The notes beneath the pieces were generated by a model. It was not told the DNA's origin. It did no database searches and saw only the letters and a program-made list of their open reading frames with translations. Source: DATAGF01 sp963813355 (GTDB lineage: Bacteria > Actinomycetota > Thermoleophilia > Miltoncostaeales > Miltoncostaeaceae). Taken from it: DNA of 64,000 bases. Positions 36,362-45,665 of this stretch are shown piece after piece (positions within the stretch are counted from its first letter, which is position 1; each line of letters opens with the position of its first letter). The stretch spans positions 1-64,000 of the forward strand of contig CAWEYS010000010.1 in assembly GCA_963813355.1 (NCBI GenBank), read 5' to 3'. The position numbers and the translations under genes were made by a program.

Positions 36362-37248
36362 GCCGCCGGCTCCCCGACGGCGGGCGGAGCGCCCGCGCGG
36401 GCGATGTCGCGGTGGGAGACGCTCACGTCGAAGCCGGCCGCGTAGCGGCGCGACAGCATCTCCGCGATCGTCACGCTGCGGTGGCGGCCGCCGGTGCAGC
36501 CGATCCCGATCACCACGCTGGTCTTGCCCTCCTCGGCGTAGGCCGGCAGCAGGAAGTCGAGCAGCGCCTCCAGCCGGGCCGTGAACTCGGCCATGCCGGG
36601 CGAGGCGCGGACGAAGTCGGCGACCTCCCGGTCGAGCCCCGTGAAGGGCCGCAGCTCCGGGACGTAGTGCGGGTTCTGGAGGAAGCGCACGTCCATCAGC
36701 AGGTCGACGTCGCGCGGGACGCCGTGCTTGTAGCCGAAGGAGACGAACTGCACGTGCAGCCGGGGCCGGCCGTCGGCGGAGATCAGCGTCTCGGCGACGC
36801 GGCGGCGCAGGTCCCAGATCGACAGGCCGGTGGTGTCGATGACGACGTCGGCGCGCTCGCGGACGTCCTCCAGCTCGGACCGCTCGCGCTCGATGCCGTC
36901 CGTGACCGTCCCGGCGGCCGACAGCGGGTGCGGCCGGCGGGTCTCGCGGAAGCGATCGATGAGGGTCTCGTCGGACGCCTCGAGGAAGACCACGCGCGGG
37001 CGCATCCCGGCCGCCTCCTCGACGCGCCCCAGCACCGGCTCGAGGTCCTTGAACCAGACGCCGCCCCTGACGTCGCAGACCACCGCCGCGCGCTCGACCC
37101 GGGAGCCCTCGAGCAGGAACAGGTCGGCCAGCGCGGGCAGGAGGCCGGGCGGCAGGTTGTCGACGCAGAACCAGCCGGCGTCCTCGAAGGCGCCCATCGC
37201 CTGGCTCTTCCCGGCGCCGCTCATGCCGGTGATGACCGTCAGCTCCAC
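36358..37248 (-). CDS. rapZ: RapZ/YvcJ-family nucleotide-binding protein
   Basis: A 296-residue P-loop protein: Walker A GMSGAGKSQAMGAFEDAGW, DNLPPGLLPAL, and the C-terminal VSFGYKHGVP and GIGCTGGRHRSVTIAE. GTG 37248 overlaps the uvrC stop by 10 bases. In E. coli RapZ is an RNase E adapter; in Gram-positives YvcJ hydrolyses nucleotides and its role is less clear. Confidence 0.94.
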   Translation of the reverse strand: MELTVITGMSGAGKSQAMGAFEDAGWFCVDNLPPGLLPALADLFLLEGSRVERAAVVCDVRGGVWFKDLEPVLGRVEEAAGMRPRVVFLEASDETLIDRFRETRRPHPLSAAGTVTDGIERERSELEDVRERADVVIDTTGLSIWDLRRRVAETLISADGRPRLHVQFVSFGYKHGVPRDVDLLMDVRFLQNPHYVPELRPFTGLDREVADFVRASPGMAEFTARLEALLDFLLPAYAEEGKTSVVIGIGCTGGRHRSVTIAEMLSRRYAAGFDVSVSHRDIARAGAPPAVGEPAA

Positions 37249-39185
37249 GCGCCCTCGCGCTCGCGCTCGGCGATCCCCGCGTCCTCGCTGGGCGCGGCGG
37301 TCTTGTGGAGGCGGTCGTAGACCTCCCGCGCCACCTTGGCGGGCACGCCGGGGACGGCCGCGAGCTCGTCCCGGGTGGCGGCCAGGAACCGCTCGGTCGA
37401 CCCGAAGTGGCGGAGCAGCGCGGCCTTGCGTGCGGGCCCGACGCCGGGGAGCGCGTCGAGGACGCTCTCGGTCATGCCGCGCCCGCGCCGCCCCCGGTGG
37501 TGGCGCAGCGCGAAGCGGTGGGCCTCGTCGCGGACGTGCTGCAGCACGCGCAGCGCCGCCGAGCCCTCGGGCAGCAGGAGCGGGTCGGGGATGCCCGGGC
37601 GGTAGACCTCCTCGAGGCGCTTGGCGAGGCTCACGACCGGCACGTCCTCGACCCCCGCGTCGCGCATGCCGGCCAGCGCCGCCGAGAGCTGGCCCTTGCC
37701 GCCGTCGATGACCACCAGGCCGGGGCGGGCCGCGAACGAGGCGTCCTCCTCGCCCTCCTCCGCCAGCCGGGAGAAGCGCCTGCCCACCGCCTCGCGGATG
37801 CGCGCGAAGTCGTCGCTGCCGGCCTCGTCGCGCATGGTGAAGGTGCGGTAGTGGGCCTTGGCCGGCGCGCCCCCCTCGAACACGACCATCGAGGCGACCG
37901 CGTAGGTCTCGCCGAGGTTCGAGATGTCGTAGGCCTCGATGCGCGCCGGCGGGGCGGGCAGGTCGAGCTTGGCCTGCAGGTCGGCGAGCGCCTCGCGGCG
38001 GCGGCCCCGCGCCTGCTCGTGGCGGCGGCGGTCCTGGTCGAGGGCGAAGCGGGCGTTGCGCTCCGCCAGCTCGGCGAGCTTGCGCTTGTCGCCCCGCGCC
38101 GCCGCGCGGACCTCGACGCGCTGACCGCGCCGGTCGGCCAGCAGCGCCCCGAGCGCCGCCGCCGCGCCACTCTCGCGCGCGAGCACGACCAGCGGCGGGA
38201 TCGCCAGGGCCAGCGAGTAGAACTCGTACGCGAACTGCACCAGGACCGTGTCCTCGTCCTCCGCCCCGGCGGCGTCGAGGAAGAACGACTGGCGGTCCTG
38301 CAGCACCCCGTCGCGCACCTGGAGCACCTGGACGTTGGCGGAGTCGCCCTCGAGCGCCACGCCGAGCACGTCGGCGGTCCCCACCGAGTCGGCGTGGGCG
38401 AACTGGCGCTCCATCAGGTGGCGCACCGCCGAGAGGCGGTTGCGGATGACCGCCGCCCGCTCGAACTCCTGCTCCCGCGCCGCCGCCCGCATCTCGGCCT
38501 CGAGCTCCTGCTCGAGCCCCCGGTAGCGGCCCGACAGGAAGTCGATGATCTGGTCGATCAGCGCGCGGTAGTCCTCCTTGGAGATGTAGCCGACGCACGG
38601 CGCCAGGCAGCGCTTGATGTGGTAGTCGAGGCACGGGATGCCGGACGGCCGGCCCGGCTCAGGTCCCTCGCAGGGACGGCTCGGGAAGATCCGCCCGATC
38701 AGGCTGAGCGTGTCGCGCACCTTGTACGCGTTCGAGAAGGGCCCGAAGTAGAGCCGGTCGCGGCGGTGGCGCTCGCGCGTGAAGTAGACGCGCGGGTACT
38801 CCTCGTCGAGGCTGATCGCGATGTAGGGATAGCTCTTGTCGTCGCGCAGCCGCACGTTGAAGGGCGGGCGGTGGAGCTTGACCAGGTTGGCCTCGAGGAT
38901 CAGCGCCTCGCTCTCGGACGAGGTGACGAAGACCTCGACGCGGGCGATCCGCTCGACCATGTCGGCGATCTTCGGGTGGAGCCCGGAGCGCGCCCGCATC
39001 GCGGCGGCGGCGGGGACGTCCTCCTCCGGCCTCAGGGGGGCCTGGAAGTAGGACAGCACCCGGCGGCGCAGCGACTTGGCCTTCCCCACGTAGAGCACGC
39101 GGTCGGCGGCGTCGCGGTAGGTGTAGACGCCCGGGCCCATCGGGATACCCGCGAGCTGCTCGCGGAGGGTGGTGGCGTCCGGCAC
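37239..39185 (-). CDS. uvrC: excinuclease ABC subunit C
   Basis: A 648-residue UvrC. N-terminal GIY-YIG nuclease (GVYTYRDAADRVLYVGKAKS), the Cys cluster CEGP..CLDYHIKRCLAPCVGY at about 165-195, UVR motif around 205-240, RNase H-like domain with YDISNLGE and VVIDGGKGQL, and a C-terminal tandem HhH domain (LDALPGVGPARKAALLRHFG). It makes both incisions in nucleotide excision repair. It starts at GTG 39185. I see no SOS box upstream. Confidence 0.96.
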   Translation of the reverse strand: MPDATTLREQLAGIPMGPGVYTYRDAADRVLYVGKAKSLRRRVLSYFQAPLRPEEDVPAAAAMRARSGLHPKIADMVERIARVEVFVTSSESEALILEANLVKLHRPPFNVRLRDDKSYPYIAISLDEEYPRVYFTRERHRRDRLYFGPFSNAYKVRDTLSLIGRIFPSRPCEGPEPGRPSGIPCLDYHIKRCLAPCVGYISKEDYRALIDQIIDFLSGRYRGLEQELEAEMRAAAREQEFERAAVIRNRLSAVRHLMERQFAHADSVGTADVLGVALEGDSANVQVLQVRDGVLQDRQSFFLDAAGAEDEDTVLVQFAYEFYSLALAIPPLVVLARESGAAAALGALLADRRGQRVEVRAAARGDKRKLAELAERNARFALDQDRRRHEQARGRRREALADLQAKLDLPAPPARIEAYDISNLGETYAVASMVVFEGGAPAKAHYRTFTMRDEAGSDDFARIREAVGRRFSRLAEEGEEDASFAARPGLVVIDGGKGQLSAALAGMRDAGVEDVPVVSLAKRLEEVYRPGIPDPLLLPEGSAALRVLQHVRDEAHRFALRHHRGRRGRGMTESVLDALPGVGPARKAALLRHFGSTERFLAATRDELAAVPGVPAKVAREVYDRLHKTAAPSEDAGIAEREREGAWS

Positions 39186-39234
39186 GGTCCTTCCGAGTAT
39201 AGGAGCGCCGGTAAGGGCGCCGACCGCGTCCCGC

Positions 39235-39655
39235 TCAGTCGAGGAGCGGCAGCTCGAAGGCGGGCGCGTGGCCGGGCCGCACGACCGAGAAGTGGCGGCG
39301 GTCGGTGGTGGCGATCGCCGTCACGCCGAGCCGCTCGGCCGCCGCGACCACCGTGGCGTCGACCGTGCCCAGGGGCAGGTCGGCGTAACGGGCCACCAGC
39401 TCTCCGATCCGTACCCACTCGTCCGAGCGGCACGTGATCGACCGTCAGTCGCTGCCGGCGAGGTCGGCGAGGAGAAGCGCCTCGACCCGGGGCCGCCAGC
39501 GCTCGCCGATGAGGAAGGCGGTCTCCGCGACCACCAGCGTCGGGACGAGCAGATCGCCGGCGAAGCGTCCGCAGCAGAGCGCGAGGGCCCGGTCGGTGGA
39601 ACTCATCGGCCTCATCGACGAGCGCGAACAGCGCTCTCGTGTTGACGATCAGTTG
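39235..39655 (-). pseudogene. VapC-like PIN toxin, broken
   Basis: Three frames in succession spell a PIN domain: IVNTRALFALVDEADEFHR, then LVPTLVVAETAFLIGERW, then LPLGTVDATVVAAAERLG and IATTDRRHFSVVRP. Frames change near 39605 and 39450-39425. The first catalytic Asp (usually VDT) is Asn (VNT). No ATG or GTG is in place after the antitoxin stop. It is very likely inactive as assembled, although the VE, D and TTDRR positions remain. Confidence 0.7.
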
Positions 39656-39885
39656 TTCTCCCCGAAGCCCCAGTCGAGCCTGAGGAACTCGTCGACCCGC
39701 TGCGAGATGTCGGAGCGGCCGCTGTTCCCCGCGCCGGCCGAGCGGAACTCGCGGACCGGGCCGCCGCCGAGGTGGGCGGCGATCGCCTCGCGCGTGAGCT
39801 GCGAGACCGTCATGCCCCGCCGCGCGGCCTCGCGGCGGAGCCGCGCGTCCAGCTCGTCGGGCAGCTTGATCGTCGTGCGCTTCAT
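39649..39885 (-). CDS. ribbon-helix-helix antitoxin (VapB/CopG type)
   Basis: A 78-residue protein: the N-terminal strand and helices MKRTTIKLPDELDARLRREA and GMTVSQLTREAIAAHL form an RHH DNA-binding domain, and the C-terminal RVDEFLRLDWGFGENN would bind the toxin. It overlaps the start of the PIN gene by a few bases. Such antitoxins repress their own operon. Confidence 0.82.
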   Translation of the reverse strand: MKRTTIKLPDELDARLRREAARRGMTVSQLTREAIAAHLGGGPVREFRSAGAGNSGRSDISQRVDEFLRLDWGFGENN

Positions 39886-39906
39886 GGTATGCCAGCATAC
39901 AGACGA

Positions 39907-41221
39907 TCAGACGAAGCGGTCGCCCGCCCGCAGCAGGACGACGTCGCCCCCCGCTCCCGCGCCCAGGGCGCCGGCGCCTCCCGCGAGCGCGATGACGCGG
40001 GCGACGTAGGCCTGCGTCTCGCGGTACGGAGGCACGCCGCCGTAGCGGCGCACCGCCCCCGGCCCGGCGTTGTAGGCCGCCAGCGCCAGCGGCACCGAAC
40101 CGAACGCCCGTAGGTGGCCGCCGAGCAGCCGCGCCGCCGCCGGGATCGCCTGGGACGGGTCGAAGGGGTCGCGCACCCCGAGGCCCCGGGCCGTGGCCGG
40201 CATGAGCTGGGCGATCCCCTGGGCGCCGGCCGGGCTCACGGCGCGCGGGTCGAAGCCGGACTCGGACCGCAGCAGTGCCGCCAGGAGGGCGGGCGCGACC
40301 CCGTTCGCCACCGCCGCCGCGGCGACCAATCGAGCGAAAGCCGTTCGGAACCCAGTCCGGGACCTCGCCCGCCGAGGGCCGGCCGCCGGAAGAGCGGCCG
40401 AGCCCGAGAAGGGCGTTTGAGGGGCCGCAGCCGGGGAGGTACCCCCAGTGCCAGGGCTCCCAGGAGTAGCGCTGCACGAAGCCGAAGCGGGAGCCGTTGC
40501 GCGACAGCCACGCGTAGGCGCCGCCCCCACCGTTGTGCATGTTCAGGTCGAGCTCGGTGGCGTCGCGGTGGCGGCTGCGGCCGGGGGGCGCGACCCACTT
40601 GGGGTCGGGGTGGCGCGCGAAGAGCACCGCCTGCTCGGCGTCGCTGCGGAACCCGCTCACCACCACCAGGTCGACGCCCTCCGCGCCCGCCGCCGCGTCC
40701 ATGAGGTCGAAGGCCGCGCCGACCGCAGGACACATGGGCTTGCCGTCGCGGTAGACGAGCGGGCCCGAGTAGCCGCCGCCCGTGGCCCACCCGGTGCGCC
40801 CGTCACCGGCGACCGCCGACACCACCAGGCCCGCCCGGGCGATCGCCCGCACCCGGGCGTCCCGCGGGCCGGGGACGCTCACGGTGACTTCGACCGCCGT
40901 GGGCGGCCAGGAGCCGCCCGGCAGCGCCAGGCCCTCGACGCGGGCGCCCGCCGGGCGGGCCGCCGCGTCGGCGACCGCGGCCAGGCGCCGCCGCCACGAC
41001 GCCGCCGCCGCGGGCCCCGCCAGCGCGACCTCGCCGAGCCGGCCCCGCAGCTCGCGCGCAGCCGAGACCGCCCCGAGGTCGGCCGCGGTCTGGGCCCGCG
41101 CCGAGGCGAGCTGGACGCGGCCGAGCGCGAACAGCGCCACCGCGCCGAGGAGGAGCAGGAGCGCCAACGCCAGCGCGAGCGGCAGCGCCTGGCCGCGCTC
41201 GCGCGCCTCGGGACGCCTCAC
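39907..41221 (-). CDS. TadG-like anchor fused to VanY peptidase and lytic transglycosylase, one frameshift
   Basis: A three-part protein of about 437 residues. The N-terminal RERGQALPLALALALLLLLG and ARAQTAADLGAVSAARELR match TadG/TadE-like pseudopilins. The middle is an M15B VanY-type D,D-carboxypeptidase (VVVSGFRSDAEQAVLFARH, SRHRDATELDL, EPWHWGY, the zinc residues). The C-terminal part is an SLT lytic transglycosylase (LLRSESGFDPRAVSPAGAQG, with Glu as catalytic acid, then ALAAYNAGPGAVRRYGG). The frame shifts at 40341-40342, where dropping one C restores it. GTG 41221 overlaps the preceding pilin stop. It would cut both peptides and glycan around an envelope-spanning pilus. Confidence 0.8.
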
Positions 41222-41454
41222 GGCACCCGGACGGCGGCGCGCGCGCGCAGGCGCAGGCCCTCGACCCCCGGCAGCAGTGTCGGCACGCTCTCGGTGACCG
41301 ACACGAGCACCGTGCGCCCCGACGAGCCGACGGCGCGCAGCGCCTCGGCCCGCACGCGCTGCTCGGCCCGGAATCCGGCCGCGAGCACCCCGACGAGCTG
41401 CCACCCGAGCAGGCCGACCAGGACGAGCATCGGGATCGCGACCAGCAGCTCCAC
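41218..41454 (-). CDS. TadE-like pseudopilin, second copy
   Basis: A protein of 78 residues from GTG 41454: VELLVAIPMLVLVGLLGWQL is the hydrophobic helix of TadE-like minor pilins, followed by a short beta region (TVLVSVTESVPTLL). The GGQAA motif that normally precedes the helix is encoded just upstream in the same frame, but without a start codon, so the true start is probably further up and obscured by an error. Overlaps the TadG-fusion gene. Confidence 0.72.
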   Translation of the reverse strand: MELLVAIPMLVLVGLLGWQLVGVLAAGFRAEQRVRAEALRAVGSSGRTVLVSVTESVPTLLPGVEGLRLRARAAVRVP

Positions 41455-41486
41455 CGCTGCCTGGCCGCCGTGAGCGCGGCTCGGTC

Positions 41487-41822
41487 TTACGGCTCGGCCC
41501 TCGCGGTGACCGCGCCCAGCTGCGGGAGGAGCGGCGCCACCCGGGGCACCGTCACCCGCACGCGCACCGCGCCCGCGGCATCGGAGTCGACGCGCGCGTC
41601 CCGGGCGTAGCGCGCCGGCAGGACGGCCAGCGCGGCCGCGCGCGCGGGGGCCCCGACCTCCTGGGCCCGCGCGGCCGCGCGCGCCGCCCCGCTCGCCACG
41701 GTCCAGGCGTACGCCGCCGCGGCGAGCTGCCAGCCCAGCAGCGCGACGAGGATCAGCGCCGGGAGGAGGGCGATCAGCTCGAGGGCGGCCTGTCCTGCCT
41801 GGGCGCGTCGACGGCGGGGCAT
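41487..41822 (-). CDS. TadE-like pseudopilin
   Basis: A 111-residue protein with basic N-terminus and AGQAALELIALLPALILVAL followed by LGWQLAAAAYAW, the classic TadE prepilin-like segment with Glu at position 5 of the helix. The rest is a small beta domain (VRVRVTVPRVAPLL). ATG 41822. First gene of a three-gene pilus-like set (two pilins and the TadG-hydrolase fusion). No TadA ATPase or peptidase is in the window. Confidence 0.82.
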   Translation of the reverse strand: MPRRRRAQAGQAALELIALLPALILVALLGWQLAAAAYAWTVASGAARAAARAQEVGAPARAAALAVLPARYARDARVDSDAAGAVRVRVTVPRVAPLLPQLGAVTARAEP

Positions 41823-41909
41823 GGGCCCACGCTAGGAGGGCCCGTGTGACGGATCAGCGCGCGATCGTGCCGCTCGTGCGCCGGCCCGGTGACGGCACGG
41901 CGCGCGCGA

Positions 41910-42197
41910 TCAGGCCAGGTGCGGCTGCAGCTCCCCCCTCAGGTCGTCCGGCCCCAGCGGCTCGCCGTCGTTCAGCCGCGCGAGGGCGGAGGAGATGATC
42001 GCCCGGCCCTCCTTGCGCGACGACTCGGCGAGGAAGCCCGACAGGAAGCTCTCGCCGGCGAGGCAGCGGTTGAGCTCGGTGTCCCGGTTGTGGTCGTTGA
42101 GCTCGGTGAAGTAGACGACCCGGTAGCGGCGGTCGTAGCCGCCCTCGCGGTAGACCTCGAACATGATCTTGGCCGCGGCGCGGGCGGCCTCATCCAC
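41910..42197 (-). CDS. hypothetical protein (95 aa) coupled to the dehydratase genes
   Basis: A small soluble protein, DEAARAAAKIMFEVYREGGY, RVVYFTELNDHNRDTELNR and SGFLAESSRKEGRAIISSAL. GTG 42197 overlaps the stop of the activase gene by 8 bases; a longer start at GTG 42224 is possible. I do not know the family, but its coupling suggests a partner or regulator of the acyl-CoA dehydratase-like proteins. Confidence 0.65.
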   Translation of the reverse strand: MDEAARAAAKIMFEVYREGGYDRRYRVVYFTELNDHNRDTELNRCLAGESFLSGFLAESSRKEGRAIISSALARLNDGEPLGPDDLRGELQPHLA

Positions 42198-45100
42198 CGG
42201 CGCCAACCGCCACCTCCTCGCCACGCCCGGCCTCGTCGCGCAGCCGGCGCTCGAACTCCGCCATGCGCTCGTCCAGCTCGCGCCGCTTGTCCGTCTCGCG
42301 CACCATGTCCTCGCGGTAGCGCTGCAGGAAGTATCCGATCGTCTCGACGCGGATCTTGATCGAGCCCGTCGGCTTGTTCTCGTCGATGTCCTTGAAGCAG
42401 AAGTAGGGCGTGCCCGACGACTGCACGACCTCCTCGACGGTCGCGTAGATCGGGGCGTCGTGCCCGCACTTGAACGACGAGAGCTCGAGCGCGACGAGGT
42501 TGGGGTGGCGGGCCGTGTACTTGGCCGCCCACACCTTGCGGCTCGTGTTCTCGGAGTAGGAGTTCTTCCAGACGTCGGAGATGTCCATCGGCTCGGAGAT
42601 GCGCCCGGCGTCGACGTCCTCGCCGAAGAGCCGCCAGACGATGTCGTCGTCGATCGGCAGGCTGTCCTGCGTGAAGGCCGGGTAGCCGATCTTCTGGAAC
42701 TCGTCGAGGATCTCGTGGCAGATGCCCGGATCGTTGTGGTACGGCCGGCCCAGCACCACCACCCCGAGCCGGTCCTCGCGCTCGAGCTCCTCCAGCGTCT
42801 CGCGGGCCGCCGCGCGCAGGTCGCGCTCGAAGCCCTCGAGCGCCGCGTAGCCGGCGTCGATCGCCCGCCGGTGCTCCTCGCGCGTGAGCCCGAGGACGCC
42901 CTGCCAGTCCTCCCACATCTGCTTCTCGAGCAGCCGCGGCTGGTCGATGTTCACGAACGTGTCGAGGTAGCGCACCCCCATCTCGGTGAAGAGGTTGCTC
43001 TCCTTCGTGAACGCCGCCTTGACCGCCTCGGGCGTGGCCGTGACGGTGGGGCAGGCCCGGCAGCCCTGGGTCTTCGCGAGCGGCGAGTGCAGGGCGTCGA
43101 CCATCGGGAAGAAGATGACGTCGAGCGGCTTCTTCGCGTGGGCCTTGTAGAGCAGGTCGTGCACGTGCGGGATGCCCACCTTCGAGGGGAAGCAGGGGTC
43201 GATGGCGCCCCGCTTGGCGCCCGCCTTGTAGAGCTCCTCGGAGGTGAAGCCCGAGTAGACGAGGTTCTGCGGCGGGATCCCGAGGCTCTCGAAGTAGGCC
43301 GAGAACAGCGGGTTGACCGAGTACTGGTTCAGCACCCGCGGGATGCCGATGCGGAGCTCCTCCCGCTTCGCCAGCGCCTCGTTGCGGGCCTTCTGCGCCT
43401 TCGTGATCGCCCGCTTGGCCGGCGGGTCCGCGACGTTGGGCGGGCTCATGCTGCGCCAGACGGCCTCGGCGGCGATCTGGAGGAAGTTGGGGTAGGCCTC
43501 CTTGTTGGAGTCCATCCCCTTCTTGATCACCCGCATCGCGTCGACGTCCTCGACGAGGCCGCGCTCGCACGAGTTGCCGACGATCAGGCGCCGCACGCCC
43601 GGCTTGAGCGGGATCTTCGACGGCCGCTCGGAGTCGTCGATCGCCGAGCCCTCGACGGTCACGTCGATGAAGGTGCGCAGGCACTTGTTCTTGCAGAAGT
43701 AGCAGCGCGTGTCCTCGTTGCGGTGGGTGATGAAGGAGATGTCGCGCACGCCGTCCATGCCGATGAACTGCGTCTCGCGCCCGTTCTCCCAGAGGCGTAC
43801 CGCCTCGATGGCGGCTCCGATCGCGCCCGACTCGCCGCAGTGCTCGTGCACGCGGACGAGCGCCGTGGCGTCCTTGCCGGCGAAGCGCGACTCGATGAAG
43901 TCGACCTGCGACTTCACCGCCGCGAGGTTGTGCTGGGTGCCGCCCTGCAGCACGAAGTTGGTGCCCAGCGACGCCAGGTTGGGGATCTGCGAGACGTAGA
44001 GCCAGATGTTCTTCGGCAGCACCGCCGCCAGCCCGGCCATGATCTCCTGCGGCTGCCAGCCCTGGCGCTGGAAGTCGACGATGTCGGACTGCATGAACAC
44101 GGCGCAGCCGTAGCCGAAGATCGGCATCGTCTCGGCGGAGAACGCGATGTCCGCGTACTCCTTGACCGAGAAGCCGAAGCCCTCGGCGGTGGACTGCAGG
44201 AAGTAGCCGTTGCCGGCCGAGCACTGCGTGTTGAGCTTGAAGTCCTTGACCTGGCGGTTCTTGAGGATGATGAGCTTGATGTCCTGGCCGCCGACGTCGC
44301 AGATCACGTCCGTCTCGGGGTAGAAGCGCAGCGCCGACTCGGTGTGGGCGACCGTCTCCACGAGCGCCACGTCCGCGGCCAGGGTGTCCTTCAGGATGTC
44401 CTTGGCGTAGCCGGTGGTGCCGATCCCCATGACCTTCAGCGTGGCGCCATGGTCGAGCACCTTCTGCTCGAGGTCGGAGAGCACCTCCTGGGTGTCGACG
44501 ATCGGGTTGCCCTTGGAGAGCATGTAGCTCTTGACGAGGACGTTGCGGTCGCTGTCCATGAGCACGGCCTTGGTGGAGGTCGAGCCGCCGTCCAGGCCGA
44601 CGAACGCCTCGACCACCTCGCCGGGGGCGAACGTCGCCTCGACGAACTGCGGCATGCGGTAGCGCTCCTTGAAGGCCGCGAGCTCGTCCGCGTCCTCCGC
44701 CAGGCCCTTGCCGCCCGCGGCCTGCTTCTCCTCGAGGCGGCCCACGTCGATATAGCGGCGCAGGTTCTCGGTGCCGCGGTAGGTGCCGACGCCCTCCTCC
44801 TCGGAGAGGCCGAACTGCACGGCCCCGAGCGCGGCGAAGTACTGCGCGCTGTCGGGGACGCGGATGAGCTCCTTCGGGTCGACGCCCTCGGGCAGCTCGG
44901 TCTTGCGCTCCTTCCAGATCAGCGGGATGGCGTGCTGCCAGGCCTCGAGCATCCCGCGGATGAACGTGTTCGGGCCGCCCAGCAGCAGGACGTGCGGGCG
45001 CAGGGTGTTGCCGCGCGTCAGCACGGAGATGTTCTGGCCGACGATGGCGTCGAAGAGCGACGCCATGAGCTGGTCCGGCGGCACCCCCATCTTCTGGAGC

Positions 45101-45663
45101 GAGTTGATGTCGGTCTCGGCGAAGACGCCGCACTTGCCCGCCACCGGGTGCAGCTTGATGCCGTCGTAGCCCATGTCGCAGAGCTGGTCGGCGGGGATCA
45201 TCAGCTTGGCGTTGATCTTGTCGATCACCGCGCCGGTGCCGCCGGCGCACTTGTCGTTCATCGACGGGACCTTGGTCTTCTTGCCGGTCTCGGGGTCCTC
45301 CTTGAAGATGATGATCTTCGCGTCCTGGCCCCCGAGCTCCACGACCGAGCCGGCCTCGGGGTAGAGCTTCTCGACGGCCAGCGAGACGGCGTTGACCTCC
45401 TGCACGAACTTGGCGCCGATGCGCGGCGCGAGGCCGCTGGCGCCCGAGCCGGTGATGAAGATGCGGAAGCGGTCCTTCGGCAGCGGAAGGTCGGTCTCGA
45501 TGCGGGTCAGGAGCTCGAGGCACTTCTCCGGCTGCTTGGTGTCGTGGCGCTGGTAGTCCTGCCAGAGGACCTCGTCGGCGACCGGGTCGACGACCACCGC
45601 CTTGACCGTCGTCGAGCCGACGTCCAGGCCGATGTAGAGCCGCTCGTGGTCGAGCACGCCCAT
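42190..45663 (-). CDS. double acyl-CoA dehydratase activase with DUF2229-type C-terminus
   Basis: A 1157-residue protein with two ASKHA ATPase domains of the BcrA/BadF/HgdC type. The first has YIGLDVGSTTVKAVVVD and Cys 139 in NDKCAGGTGAVI; the second has FVGLDGGSTSTKAVLMD and a Cys in NTQCSAGNGYFLQ. Such Cys residues ligate a [4Fe-4S] cluster shared by two domains. A Cys-rich link (RCYFCKNKCLRTFIDV) follows, then a DUF2229-like region with DPCFPSKVGIPHVHDL, CRACPTVT and GRPYHNDPGICHE. Such proteins pass ATP-driven low-potential electrons to a dehydratase partner. ATG 45663 lies 2 bases after the partner gene. Substrate unknown. Confidence 0.88.
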   Translation of the reverse strand: MGVLDHERLYIGLDVGSTTVKAVVVDPVADEVLWQDYQRHDTKQPEKCLELLTRIETDLPLPKDRFRIFITGSGASGLAPRIGAKFVQEVNAVSLAVEKLYPEAGSVVELGGQDAKIIIFKEDPETGKKTKVPSMNDKCAGGTGAVIDKINAKLMIPADQLCDMGYDGIKLHPVAGKCGVFAETDINSLQKMGVPPDQLMASLFDAIVGQNISVLTRGNTLRPHVLLLGGPNTFIRGMLEAWQHAIPLIWKERKTELPEGVDPKELIRVPDSAQYFAALGAVQFGLSEEEGVGTYRGTENLRRYIDVGRLEEKQAAGGKGLAEDADELAAFKERYRMPQFVEATFAPGEVVEAFVGLDGGSTSTKAVLMDSDRNVLVKSYMLSKGNPIVDTQEVLSDLEQKVLDHGATLKVMGIGTTGYAKDILKDTLAADVALVETVAHTESALRFYPETDVICDVGGQDIKLIILKNRQVKDFKLNTQCSAGNGYFLQSTAEGFGFSVKEYADIAFSAETMPIFGYGCAVFMQSDIVDFQRQGWQPQEIMAGLAAVLPKNIWLYVSQIPNLASLGTNFVLQGGTQHNLAAVKSQVDFIESRFAGKDATALVRVHEHCGESGAIGAAIEAVRLWENGRETQFIGMDGVRDISFITHRNEDTRCYFCKNKCLRTFIDVTVEGSAIDDSERPSKIPLKPGVRRLIVGNSCERGLVEDVDAMRVIKKGMDSNKEAYPNFLQIAAEAVWRSMSPPNVADPPAKRAITKAQKARNEALAKREELRIGIPRVLNQYSVNPLFSAYFESLGIPPQNLVYSGFTSEELYKAGAKRGAIDPCFPSKVGIPHVHDLLYKAHAKKPLDVIFFPMVDALHSPLAKTQGCRACPTVTATPEAVKAAFTKESNLFTEMGVRYLDTFVNIDQPRLLEKQMWEDWQGVLGLTREEHRRAIDAGYAALEGFERDLRAAARETLEELEREDRLGVVVLGRPYHNDPGICHEILDEFQKIGYPAFTQDSLPIDDDIVWRLFGEDVDAGRISEPMDISDVWKNSYSENTSRKVWAAKYTARHPNLVALELSSFKCGHDAPIYATVEEVVQSSGTPYFCFKDIDENKPTGSIKIRVETIGYFLQRYREDMVRETDKRRELDERMAEFERRLRDEAGRGEEVAVGAGG

Positions 45664-45665
45664 GC

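Noticed and set aside
40114..41473. Plus-strand frames opposite the pilin and hydrolase genes
   Set aside because: They are Arg/Ala-rich shadows; the minus strand carries complete VanY and SLT catalytic motifs.
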